From Arcicella rosea (GTDB lineage Bacteria; Bacteroidota; Bacteroidia; Cytophagales; Spirosomataceae): a DNA stretch of 64,000 bases. Where the stretch lies: the NCBI RefSeq assembly GCF_014204325.1, contig NZ_JACHKT010000012.1, positions 1 to 64,000 of the forward strand, read 5' to 3'. The notes below the pieces were generated by a model. That model ran no database searches. It saw only the letters and a list, made by a program, of their open reading frames with translations, and had not been told where the DNA came from. The number at the start of each line of letters is the position of its first letter. Position 1 is the first letter of the stretch. Of this stretch, positions 26,601 to 34,706 are shown one piece after another. Made by a program: the position numbers and the translations under genes.

Positions 26601-26636
26601 AGAGCGACAGAACCATCTGTAAAAATGATTATTCAT
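23622..26636 (-). CDS. SusC/RagA-family TonB-dependent transporter
   Basis: 1004-residue outer-membrane transporter. A long N-terminal signal region (hydrophobic core about 23-40, ending INAQ) is followed by a carboxypeptidase-regulatory-like domain (VTGKVTESGDASGLPGVSVA). Next is the SusC-specific motif EVVVIGYGTVKKKDVTGSV (about 121-139), the plug (PEQLMQGRVAGVQITQASGE, IRGTSSVRGGNNPLFVIDGV) with the SusC signature DASATAIYGSRGANGVVLIT, and a barrel ending TIGANISF. It heads the locus with SusD directly downstream. The glycan or other ligand imported cannot be determined. Confidence 0.97.
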   Translation of the reverse strand: MNNHFYRWFCRSVRQGAASNSLVKVVMMAVAMFVSMGINAQDRTVTGKVTESGDASGLPGVSVAVKGTNRGTQTDVNGTYKISVPSNATLVFTFVGFTKQEIAVGSRSVVNVALISEMKALDEVVVIGYGTVKKKDVTGSVSAIGAKDFNKGVVTSPEQLMQGRVAGVQITQASGEPGGGINVRIRGTSSVRGGNNPLFVIDGVPLSGDNTSGDGESSGVGRQPAKNPLNFMNPDDIASIDILKDASATAIYGSRGANGVVLITTKKGKGKGTLDYSYNHGISKITKRYDLLSTAEYIAAGGQNQKGATDWQNEIFRTAKTDQHNFSYGGGDQSGSYRFSLGYMSQEGIIQKSKMDRYSVGFNGAKKFINDKLTIGSNLNFASTQDVGVPVSENSGFTGDLLAGVLKSNPTLAVYGADGKYNQPGITEPNPVAFLNLSKDNTNTLRALGNINAELQLFKGLKFKTVLGFDKSFSSRKSAYSKDLIIEGVGGLGRAYVRDIETDNKLWENYFTYEKEFKNLSFTGLLGYSYQSFDRYSKQITASNFRTSDLDLMINNLGSADNSAGKGSLIQNSNSAKDELQSYFGRVNLAFANKYLFTGTLRVDGSSKFGGNNKYGYFPSFAFKWKLFEESFVPREVFSDLALRVGYGVTGNQEIPHNLYDRRDRYDGWSINQSATNIEGGGLNAVAFNNPNLKWETTTSVNIGLDFAILKSRLSGSIDIYQKNTKDLLFNVVSAQPAPTPFVWKNLDTDIQNQGIELSLNGTAVDAKDFSWEVLFNVAYNNNLVKNLKGTYDTGEINGQGLSGAFAQRIAEGQPLFAFFLRQFGGFDAAGNSIYPDGDVQKFLDGKSPLPKVTGGLTNNFKYKNFDLSVFFNGVFGNYIYSNTANAFFTQGSFANGRNVVKNVIGNGEGALNAPDVSTRFLEKGDFVRLQNLSLGYKVKTESKVISNLRIFVTGQNLLTFTNYSGQDPEVSTNKSLNGIPSFGIDYTAYPRARTWTIGANISF

Positions 26637-27144
26637 AAGGTTTTGTTAAGATTTGAAAATGGTTAATGAAATCAAGAGAAACGCTACAAAATTTTATGCG
26701 AAAGAAAGGAAATCACCGACTTGAAAGTTTCAAAGGGAAAGGATGTCAAATATGAAACTTTGGTATTTTCGCAATAAAAAATGTAAAATTGCTCTAATAA
26801 ATCTTTGCAAAGTAGAGGAAAAAGTTTCTATAATTCAATTTTTTTATGGAAAAATTTAATTCTACTTTCTAATACTTGTTACTAAAAAATTGTACTTCTA
26901 CATATTTTGAAAACTTAAAAAAAAGCTTTGTTCTAGGCTTAACCATTCAAATAATGTCCTCAAAGCATTTTTTGTTAAAAAATGTTAAATCTAATAGCAA
27001 CATTATGCCTATTTATTTTTGTACTTTTTCAATACAAATACCTTAATAAAATATTTTTATAAGCTTCAAATTGATTTTATTGGTAAATTTGAAGTCTGAA
27101 ATAAGAACTTAGAAAAACTATATTATTCTTTGTAGAATCCAAAA
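26637..27144. promoter_or_regulatory. Divergent regulatory region between susC and the FAD oxidase gene
   Basis: 508 bases without a gene. On the susC side, 85 bases before its ATG, is the palindrome TTGAAAGTTTCAA (26721-26733), with a complementary arm TGAAACTTT shortly after (about 26753-26761); this pair is a possible operator or leader hairpin. On the plus side TATTTTTG (27014-27021) matches the TAnnTTTG -7 box 124 bases before the FAD oxidase ATG. No riboswitch-like structure and no regulator gene are recognised. The rest is AT-rich. Confidence 0.4.
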
Positions 27145-30090
27145 ATGACCAATCCAACGATATTATCACAACTTGCCAGTCAATTAGAAGGTGAACTCTA
27201 TCATGATACCGTTATGCGTACTTTATACGCAACTGATGCCTCTGCTTATAGAGAAATGCCTCAAGCGGTCGCCCTTCCTAAGACGATTGAGGATATTAGA
27301 AAATTAATAAATTTTGCTCGTGAAAATAAAACTTCTATCATTCCTCGAACGGCTGGTACTTCTCTTGCGGGTCAGGTAGTTGGCAATGGTATCGTAGTAG
27401 ATGTTTCTAAAAATTTCACAAAAATTCTTGAAGTAAATAAAGAAGAACATTGGGTAAGAGTACAACCGGGCGTAGTTCGTGATGTATTAAACATTGAACT
27501 GAAAAAACATGGTTTATTTTTTGGGCCAGAAACTTCTACTGCCAACCGTGCAATGATTGGTGGTATGGTTGGCAACAATTCTTGTGGTTCAAATTCTGTT
27601 GTTTACGGCTCTACTCGTGAACATTTGATGGAAGTAAAAGCCATTTTAGCAGACGGAACGGATGTAGTTTTCAAAAATGATAATTTGAATACTTTCAATA
27701 ATCATATTCAATCAGCACAAAGTAAAAATGGTTCGGCTACTTTGTTGGATAAAATTTACTTAAAAACCAACGAAGTATTATCCAACGAAAAAAATCAGGC
27801 TGAAATCAGAAATGAATTTCCAAAACCAAGTATTGAAAGACGAAATACAGGTTATGCTTTGGATATGTTGCTCAATTGCGAGCCTTATACCGAAGGAGGA
27901 AAACCTTTCAATTTCTGTGAATTAATTGCAGGTTCAGAAGGAACACTTTGTTTCTTAACAGAAATCAAATTGCACGTAAATGATTTACCTCCGAAAGAAA
28001 TTGGTTTGGTTTGTGTTCACTTCAATGACGTTCAAGAATCACTCAAGGCAAATTTAATTGCGTTAAAATATAAACCTTCGGCTTCTGAGTTGATGGATCA
28101 TTATATCTTAGAATGTACTAAAGCAAGTGTAGAACATAGCCAAAATCGTTTCTTTGTTCAAGGTGACCCAGGGGCGATTTTAGTCGTTGAATTACGTTCT
28201 GATTCAAAGGCGACCATTGAACAACAAGCCAAAGAAATGGAAGCAGAAATGCGTGCGGCTGGTTTGGGTTATCATTTCCCTGTGGTTTATGGCGAAGACA
28301 CCAAAAAAGTTTGGAATCTGAGAAAAGCAGGTTTGGGTTTACTTTCTAACCTTCCGGGCGATGAAAAAGCGGTAGCAGTGATTGAAGATACTGCCGTTGA
28401 TGTAAACGATTTGCCTGATTTTATTCGTGAATTCAATGAGATTCTTTCGGCAAATAATATGTACTCAGTACATTATGCTCATGCTGGTTCTGGAGAAATT
28501 CACTTGCGCCCGATTATCAACTTGAAGACGGTTGAAGGAAATAAACAATTCCGTTTGATTGCCGAACAGATTGCTACTTTGGTGAAAAAATTCAAAGGTT
28601 CGCTTTCAGGGGAACATGGTGACGGACGTTTGCGTGGCGAGTTCATCAAACAAATGGTGGGCGACCATAACTACGAATTGATGAAAGAAGTAAAACGTAC
28701 TTGGGACCCTTACAATGTGTTCAATCCGAACAAAATTGTGGATACTCCGCCAATGGATACGTTTTTGCGTTATACTCCGGGGCAACAAACGCCTGAATTT
28801 AAAACGACTTTCCGTTTCCACGACCAAGATATTTTACAGCACGCCGAACAATGTAATGGTTCGGGCGATTGTAGAAAAACGCCTGCTTCGGGCGGAACGA
28901 TGTGTCCTTCTTACATGGCAACTCGTAACGAAAAAGAAACGACACGTGCCAGAGCTAACATTCTTCGTGAGTTTTTAACACATTCTGATAAAGCGAACCG
29001 ATTCAACCATGAGGAAATTAAAGAAGTATTTGATTTATGTTTGGCTTGTAAAGGCTGTAAAGGCGAATGTCCATCAAACGTAGATGTGGCAAAATTGAAA
29101 ATGGAATTTTTACACCAATACTACAAAGAAAACGGTGTTCCATTGCGTAGTCGTATGGTTGGGAATTTTTCTTCGCTTTCAAAAGTAGCTTCTTATGTGC
29201 CGTGGGCTTATAATTTTATTTTTGAAACACCTGCTTTACGTAAAATCGCCAATACTGTCGTAGGTTTTCACCCTGACAGAACGATGCCCTTGTTGAGTAA
29301 TACTACTTTTAAAAAGTGGTTTGACAAGAATCAAGTAACCTTAAAACCTGCGGAAACTAAAAAACAAGTATTCTTATTTATCGACGAATTCACGAATTAT
29401 AACGATGTTGAAATTGGTATCAAAACCGTGAAATTATTGAATCGTTTGGGTTATGAAGTACTTATTCCAAATCATGCAGAATCTGGTCGTCCGCAATTAT
29501 CAAAAGGACTTTTGGATGATGCAAAGAAATTGGCGAACCAAAATGTAAGCCTTTTAAAAGATGTTATCAGTGCTGAAACACCTTTAATTGGCATTGAACC
29601 TTCGGCAATTCTTACTTTCCGTGACGAATATCCAGATTTAGTAAATGATGATTTGGTAGATGCGGCGAAAGCTTTAGCCAAAAATACTTTCATGGTAGAG
29701 GAATTTTTAGCGAAAGAAATTGATGCAAAACGTATTTCTAAAAAAGTATTTACGACAGAAAAACGCTTGATAAAATTACACGGACACTGTCAGCAAAAGG
29801 CATTGTCGAGTTTAGTGCCTGCCAAGAAAACACTTTCATTGCCCGAAAACTATGAAGTACAGATTATTCCTTCTGGATGTTGTGGCATGGCGGGTTCTTT
29901 TGGTTATGAAAAAGAACATTTTGAATTATCAAACCAAGTAGGTGAATTAGTACTTTTCCCAACCATTCGTCAGCAAGGTGAAGATGTAATTATTGCAGCT
30001 TCGGGTACAAGTTGTCGTCACCAAATTCATGACGGAACAGGTCGCACAGCGAAACACGCTGTTGAGATTTTGTATGAAGCGTTGATTTAG
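27145..30090 (+). CDS. FAD-linked oxidase/Fe-S fusion, YdiJ-like
   Basis: 981-residue fusion protein. The N-terminal half is a PCMH-type FAD-binding domain (PRTAGTSLAGQVVGNG; TANRAMIGGMVGNNSCGSNS) with an FAD-oxidase C domain containing GEHGDGRLRGEFI. The middle has ferredoxin-type cysteine motifs (CNGSGDCRKTP and CLACKGCKGECPSNVDV). The C-terminal end has CCG-domain motifs (GHCQQKALS, SGCCGMAGSFGYE). This architecture equals GlcD and GlcF fused, as in E. coli YdiJ, and predicts a membrane-associated D-2-hydroxyacid dehydrogenase passing electrons to the respiratory chain. Substrate (D-lactate, D-2-hydroxyglutarate or other) is open. Stands alone; a palindromic repeat follows 66 bases after the stop. 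Confidence 0.94.
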   Translation: MTNPTILSQLASQLEGELYHDTVMRTLYATDASAYREMPQAVALPKTIEDIRKLINFARENKTSIIPRTAGTSLAGQVVGNGIVVDVSKNFTKILEVNKEEHWVRVQPGVVRDVLNIELKKHGLFFGPETSTANRAMIGGMVGNNSCGSNSVVYGSTREHLMEVKAILADGTDVVFKNDNLNTFNNHIQSAQSKNGSATLLDKIYLKTNEVLSNEKNQAEIRNEFPKPSIERRNTGYALDMLLNCEPYTEGGKPFNFCELIAGSEGTLCFLTEIKLHVNDLPPKEIGLVCVHFNDVQESLKANLIALKYKPSASELMDHYILECTKASVEHSQNRFFVQGDPGAILVVELRSDSKATIEQQAKEMEAEMRAAGLGYHFPVVYGEDTKKVWNLRKAGLGLLSNLPGDEKAVAVIEDTAVDVNDLPDFIREFNEILSANNMYSVHYAHAGSGEIHLRPIINLKTVEGNKQFRLIAEQIATLVKKFKGSLSGEHGDGRLRGEFIKQMVGDHNYELMKEVKRTWDPYNVFNPNKIVDTPPMDTFLRYTPGQQTPEFKTTFRFHDQDILQHAEQCNGSGDCRKTPASGGTMCPSYMATRNEKETTRARANILREFLTHSDKANRFNHEEIKEVFDLCLACKGCKGECPSNVDVAKLKMEFLHQYYKENGVPLRSRMVGNFSSLSKVASYVPWAYNFIFETPALRKIANTVVGFHPDRTMPLLSNTTFKKWFDKNQVTLKPAETKKQVFLFIDEFTNYNDVEIGIKTVKLLNRLGYEVLIPNHAESGRPQLSKGLLDDAKKLANQNVSLLKDVISAETPLIGIEPSAILTFRDEYPDLVNDDLVDAAKALAKNTFMVEEFLAKEIDAKRISKKVFTTEKRLIKLHGHCQQKALSSLVPAKKTLSLPENYEVQIIPSGCCGMAGSFGYEKEHFELSNQVGELVLFPTIRQQGEDVIIAASGTSCRHQIHDGTGRTAKHAVEILYEALI

Positions 30091-30155
30091 ATATGAGTTA
30101 TGAATTATTAAATATGAATTGGTTGAAATAACAATTCTATCTATAAAATCAAAGA

Positions 30156-30233
30156 TGTAGCGGTAACCTTCACGGTTACCGTTTCCATTTTATACCATTC
30201 TATTTTTAGGCAACCACAAGGGGTTGCTGCTAT
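30156..30233. repeat. Modular palindromic repeat, two-hairpin copy
   Basis: The element starts TGTAGCGGTAACC and ends GGTTGCTGCTATA. It holds two hairpins, CGGTAACC/GGTTACCG (30161-30168 with 30174-30181) and GCAACC/GGTTGC (30210-30215 with 30222-30227). The same two modules occur at 32949-33064. It could act as a terminator for the oxidase gene. The remaining 30234-30398 up to the phospholipase gene holds no recognised feature. Confidence 0.7.
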
Positions 30234-30398
30234 ATTAATTATTAACCTTAACAAACCAATAATATATCAGGACAGTTTAATCCTCCTCTCTCATTTATCT
30301 TTGTACCCATTTCAACTTACTAATTATTTGAATCGGTTATATTAGTCTATTCAGATTACCGACAGCAGAATTCTAATAGCAAATCACAAAATCAACAC

Positions 30399-32948
30399 AT
30401 GGAATCAAGGAGAGAGTTTATCAAAAAAGCGTCTGTATTAGCCTCTGGGGCTGGTTTTCTGGGAATGTTGCCTGCTTCAATTCAAAAAGCAATGGCAATT
30501 AATCCTGCCGAAGGAAGTACTTTCTGGGATGCTGAACACATTGTCATTTTGATGCAAGAAAACCGCTCTTTCGACCACTGTTTTGGTACTTTACAAGGGG
30601 TACGTGGTTTCAATGACCCTCGTGCGATTACACTTCCAAGTAGAAATAAAGTGTGGTTGCAACAAAATGAAAAAGGACAAACCTTTGCTCCTTTTCGCCT
30701 AAATCTACGTGACTCAAATGCTACTTGGATGAGTTCTTTGCCACATTCTTGGGAAAACCAAGTGGATGCTTTGAACGGCGGAAAGAATGATAAATGGCTT
30801 CATGTAAAACAATCTGGACATAAAGAGTACAAAGATATGCCCTTGACTTTGGGCTATTATGACCGTGAGGATATTCCTTTCTACTACGCTTTGGCAGATG
30901 CTTTTACGCTTTGTGACCAAAATTTTTGTTCTTCTTTAACAGGAACTACGCCCAACCGTTTGTACTTATGGACGGGTACAATTCGTGAAAAGCAAGCTTT
31001 TGATTCAAAAGCCAATGTCAAAAACGAAGATGTAGATTATGGTAAATGGGCAAAATGGAAAACCTTTCCCGAACGTTTAGAAGAAAACGGTATTTCTTGG
31101 AAAATTTATCAAAATGAAATCAGTTTGCCTACTGGTTTGGAAGGAGAAGGCGATGCTTGGTTGGCGAATTTCACCGACAATCCGATTGAATGGTTTGAGC
31201 AATATCAAGTAAAATTCTCGCCAGAATATTATCGCTATATTCAAGAAGTTGTAAAATTTTTACCGAAAGAGATTGAGAAGCTTTCTGCTGAAATCCCAAC
31301 ACTTGAAGCAGGAAGTGAAGCTTTGAAAAAAGCAGAAAGAGCATTGGCACAAAAGAAAAACTATTTAAAAATCGCTCAGGAAGACATTGTAAATTACACG
31401 CCTGAAAATTTTGAAAAGCTTTCTACTTTCCAGAAAAATATTCATCAAAAAGCCTTTACCAACAACCGCAACGACCCACATTTCCATGAACTTACTTCAT
31501 TGGAATATTCTGATAACGGAACTGCCCGAAAATTAGAAGTACCCAAAGGTGACGTATTGCATCAATTCCGCCAAGATGTTGCGAATAATCAGTTGCCTGC
31601 GGTTACTTGGTTGGTTGCTCCCGAAAACTTTTCAGACCACCCCGGCGCACCGTGGTACGGAGCTTGGTACTTATCAGAAACGATGGATATTCTTACCCAA
31701 AATCCAGAAGTTTGGAAGAAAACCATTTTCATTTTGGCTTATGATGAAAACGACGGTTACTTCGACCACGTTCCTCCTTTCCTTCCGCCACATCATCAAA
31801 AAGCTGACACGGGAAAAGTTTCAGAAGGCATTGATGTTTCGGTAGAGCAAGTGAATTTGGCTCATGAAAAGAAAAGAGATTACTACAAAAATCCAGAAAA
31901 AGATACTCGTGACGGAGCAATTGGTTTGGGTTTTAGAGTACCACTTTTGATTGCTTCGCCGTGGAGTAGAGGCGGAAATGTTTGTTCAGAAATTTTTGAC
32001 CATACTTCTATTTTACAGTTTTTAGAGAAATTTCTCAGCCACAAAACGAAGAAGAATATCAAAGAAGACAACATTTCGGAGTGGAGAAGAACCGTTTGTG
32101 GCGATTTGACTTCGGTGTTTAAACCTTATAATGGCGAAAAAATCGCTCTTCCGACTTTTGTTGAAAAAGAACCATTTTTGGAAAGTGTCCATAAAGCAAA
32201 ATTCAAAAATGTACCTTCTAATTTCAAGGCTCTTTCTGCCGAAGAAATTAAGGAAGCCAATACTTTGGGCAATGCTTCTGCCTTGATGCCTAAGCAAGAA
32301 AAAGGTATTCGCAAAGCCTGTGCTTTGCCTTATGAATTGTACGCAGAAGCTGGTTTTAGTAGCGATAAAAAAACGTTTGAACTTACACTTTCGGCTGGAA
32401 ATAAGGCATTTGGCACAAAATCAGCAGGAGCTGCATTTGTGGTTTATACTCGTTACACCCAAAATGGTTTAGACGAAATTAGCACCCGAAACTATGCCGT
32501 AAAAGCAGGCGATACGTTGAAAGATACTTGGTCATTAGCAGCATTGGCAGATAAAAATACCCAAATAGAAGTGTACGGGCCGAACGGTTTCTTTAGGTCA
32601 TTCAAACTGAATAATGCACAGACAAATGTTGAAACAGCTTTGACTTACCAAAATAATCAGCTTGCTAAAAATTCTTTAACAGGCAATGGTATGTTGATTT
32701 TGAAAAACAATGAAGCACAAAACCTTCGTTTTATTATTGAAGATTTAAGCTATAAAACAGGCAAAAAAATCGTAGAAGTTGCTAAAGGGAAAAGCCTAAC
32801 GGTAGCTTTAGATTTCAGTAAAAGTCACGCTTGGTATGATTTTGCGGTTAAAATAGAAGGTAAAAATACTTTTGAACAACGCTATGCAGGACACATCGAA
32901 ACAGGCAAAGAAAGCTTCACCGACCCTGCCATGGGACAAGTGATATAA
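30399..32948 (+). CDS. Tat-exported phospholipase C
   Basis: 849-residue secreted phosphocholine-type phospholipase C. A twin-arginine signal peptide (SRREFIKKASVLASG) is followed by the phosphoesterase domain (about 45-520) with HIVILMQENRSFDHCFGTL, SSLTGTTPNRLYLWTG, DENDGYFDHVPP and SPWSRGGNVCSE, all matching the catalytic metal-site segments of the Pseudomonas PlcH/Francisella AcpA superfamily. Two C-terminal beta-sandwich domains (about 640-840; starting ACALPYELYAEAG) match PLC C-terminal repeats. It hydrolyses phospholipid headgroups outside the cytosol. A module of three palindromes begins 1 base after the stop. Phosphate regulation is plausible but no Pho box was identified. Confidence 0.94.
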   Translation: MESRREFIKKASVLASGAGFLGMLPASIQKAMAINPAEGSTFWDAEHIVILMQENRSFDHCFGTLQGVRGFNDPRAITLPSRNKVWLQQNEKGQTFAPFRLNLRDSNATWMSSLPHSWENQVDALNGGKNDKWLHVKQSGHKEYKDMPLTLGYYDREDIPFYYALADAFTLCDQNFCSSLTGTTPNRLYLWTGTIREKQAFDSKANVKNEDVDYGKWAKWKTFPERLEENGISWKIYQNEISLPTGLEGEGDAWLANFTDNPIEWFEQYQVKFSPEYYRYIQEVVKFLPKEIEKLSAEIPTLEAGSEALKKAERALAQKKNYLKIAQEDIVNYTPENFEKLSTFQKNIHQKAFTNNRNDPHFHELTSLEYSDNGTARKLEVPKGDVLHQFRQDVANNQLPAVTWLVAPENFSDHPGAPWYGAWYLSETMDILTQNPEVWKKTIFILAYDENDGYFDHVPPFLPPHHQKADTGKVSEGIDVSVEQVNLAHEKKRDYYKNPEKDTRDGAIGLGFRVPLLIASPWSRGGNVCSEIFDHTSILQFLEKFLSHKTKKNIKEDNISEWRRTVCGDLTSVFKPYNGEKIALPTFVEKEPFLESVHKAKFKNVPSNFKALSAEEIKEANTLGNASALMPKQEKGIRKACALPYELYAEAGFSSDKKTFELTLSAGNKAFGTKSAGAAFVVYTRYTQNGLDEISTRNYAVKAGDTLKDTWSLAALADKNTQIEVYGPNGFFRSFKLNNAQTNVETALTYQNNQLAKNSLTGNGMLILKNNEAQNLRFIIEDLSYKTGKKIVEVAKGKSLTVALDFSKSHAWYDFAVKIEGKNTFEQRYAGHIETGKESFTDPAMGQVI

Positions 32949-33064
32949 GTAGCACAGGTTTCCAACCTGTCCAAAGCCCATAAAAAAACGGTAACCCATG
33001 CGGTTACCGTTTGCTATTTAAAACAAAACCTATCGATTCGGCAACCGCAAGGGATTGCCGCTAC
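32949..33064. repeat. Modular palindromic repeat, three-hairpin copy
   Basis: The element is bounded by GTAGC (32949-32953) and GCTAC (33060-33064). It has three palindromic modules: ACAGGTT/AACCTGT, CGGTAACC/GGTTACCG, and GGCAACC/GGATTGCC. The last two modules are shared with 30156-30233. It begins right after the phospholipase stop codon. Size, ends and hairpins suggest a non-autonomous mobile repeat. Confidence 0.7.
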
Positions 33065-33539
33065 AATTCCAAATAAACCCTGTTACACTTTGCGGTTTTC
33101 TTCGGTTTTTAATCCTCAAACCTATCAAAAAGATAGGAAAAGCTATCTCCGAGATAGGACAACCTATCTTTTTCACGCAATTTCCCGCAAAAAAGACAGA
33201 TTATTCTATCTAATTCACGCAAAATACCGCAAAATAGATGGAACGACCATTCTTTTAGATAGCTTGTCCTGTCTTTTTGATAAGTTGGGGTGTGATTTTG
33301 ATGGACTTGCGTTTCATTGGAGACCTATTTCCTCTTCCTATTGGAAGTGTCTTCACTGCCCACGACAAAGCAAATGTGTAATCACTATCTTAAATCTGCT
33401 ATAATTAGAGAATAATCTATTATGAAACTATTTAGTAATCACTATTACAATTTTATCATATATAAGGTGATTTAGTATTTGTTAGATAATATTCTTATAT
33501 TCATAACTATAATCTTCCAGAATATCTTCTATCACAATA
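33065..33539. other. Non-coding region with twin repeat copy 1 and tandem upstream motifs
   Basis: After the modular repeat comes the first 215-base repeat copy (33090-33304), then about 235 AT-rich bases before the orphan gene. This last part contains the 11-base direct repeat GTAATCACTAT at 33378-33388 and 33435-33445, possible regulator sites for the orphan gene. No coding sequence is supported. Confidence 0.5.
33090..33304. repeat. 215-base direct repeat, left copy
   Basis: Starts TTGCGGTTTTCTTCGG and ends GTGATTTTGATGG. It is identical to 34895-35109 except for five substitutions, all transitions, and no gaps. It contains several nested palindromes: CCTATC/GATAGG (33121-33137), CTATCTC/GAGATAG (33143-33157), and GATAGG/CCTATC (33153-33168). 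There is no protein of bacterial character in it; a TTG-initiated frame is considered spurious. Confidence 0.9.
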
Positions 33540-34706
33540 ATGAACAGTAAGCAAGAAAAATTAGTGAATTTGTTTAGTCATACTCTAACTGGAGCACCAT
33601 CAGTATTTGCTCCTGACCTTTATGGATTTTCTAATAAACAAAAAACAGATGAGCCTGCTGATATAGTCTGGCATTATGAGAAATTCGTTCTTTTAATGTA
33701 CATGACTAGTACAGAAAAGGTCTTTCAAGATGAGTCTTTGATTGAAATAAAAAGACAAAAACAAATCAAGCATAACCTGAAGCAAGCAAAAAAATGGCTT
33801 AACCATTGGAGAGTGAATAAAATTCCTTTATGTGGAAAAAATGAGTTTCAGACATTCAATATTCCCTATACTAATGACTTAAAAGTTATGGTTATATCCA
33901 TATATGAAATAGGGACAAAGAATGGGTACATTGAAATTGATTTTACAATAAAAAATAATATTCCTTTATGTATTTCATTACCTGAATCAGCTATTCGTTT
34001 ATTATCAGAACTAGAAGCCACACCGTTGGATATATGTTGGATATTTACTGCTATAGTAAATATTGGAGTTCCATCTCCTTTCGATGCCCATGAAATAATC
34101 TTGAATCACTTTAGACCTAAAACGAAAGATTTCTACCCAGAGTTTCAAATAATAAATTACCAAGAGATGAAAAGCACTATTGAGACTATAAAAAAAATGA
34201 GAAGCAAAAGTGTAAGTCTAAAACACTTTGAAAAACTTGATCTTACAATCCTTATTGTATTAAATGACCTTCTTCATCAAGAGTTCCTGATGATTGCTGA
34301 AATAACTGATAAACTCATAGTAGAACATGGGAAAAAATTTGACTCTTTTAAGACTGTAATTATTCCACTTAATCATTATTTGATATCAGTTACAATTTGC
34401 AGTCTTGAAACAGTTAAAACTAATCAAGAAAAGCTAAAATTAAGTTTAGAAAAAAATAAACAATTATCAACAGAACAAGATAAGGATGCTATTCATTTTT
34501 TTTTCTGTGGGCTACAACCTGGTTCATACGACATTATTGGAGCATTTACAAAAACACGTAATACACACATAAACAAACTTCTTAAGAATTGTGTTGCTAG
34601 CCAACCTAATTATGAAGCTTTGAGTAATAAATTTAGCCAAGAGAGAAGATTATTAAAACTATTTGAGAAACAATTCTTAATTAATCCTGTCACAAACAAT
34701 AGCTAA
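33540..34706 (+). CDS. Orphan 388-residue protein between twin repeats
   Basis: Protein of unknown family. N-terminal third: EPADIVWHYEKFVLLMYM followed by a basic helix IKRQKQIKHNLKQAKKWL (about 69-86). The D41 element, the strand and the HNLxQA helix resemble the layout of NERD/PD-(D/E)XK-like nucleases, but the usual ExK pair is not evident, so this is weak. The middle (about 100-220) is mixed alpha/beta (NNIPLCISLPESAIRLLSEL). The C-terminal third has a helical region (TNQEKLKLSLEKNKQLSTEQ) and FFFCGLQPGSYDIIGAFTK. No signal peptide or membrane segment. The gene is more AT-rich and richer in Asn/Lys/Ile codons than its neighbours and is enclosed by 215-base repeats, which suggests acquisition. 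Function unknown. Confidence 0.7.
   Translation: MNSKQEKLVNLFSHTLTGAPSVFAPDLYGFSNKQKTDEPADIVWHYEKFVLLMYMTSTEKVFQDESLIEIKRQKQIKHNLKQAKKWLNHWRVNKIPLCGKNEFQTFNIPYTNDLKVMVISIYEIGTKNGYIEIDFTIKNNIPLCISLPESAIRLLSELEATPLDICWIFTAIVNIGVPSPFDAHEIILNHFRPKTKDFYPEFQIINYQEMKSTIETIKKMRSKSVSLKHFEKLDLTILIVLNDLLHQEFLMIAEITDKLIVEHGKKFDSFKTVIIPLNHYLISVTICSLETVKTNQEKLKLSLEKNKQLSTEQDKDAIHFFFCGLQPGSYDIIGAFTKTRNTHINKLLKNCVASQPNYEALSNKFSQERRLLKLFEKQFLINPVTNNS

Noticed and set aside
33090-33404. Open frame of 104 codons in the left 215-base repeat
   Set aside because: It begins at a TTG, and its near-copy in the right repeat (34895-35122) ends differently. The two frames agree only because the DNA is 98 percent identical. 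Composition is not protein-like and the frame is made of hairpin text.
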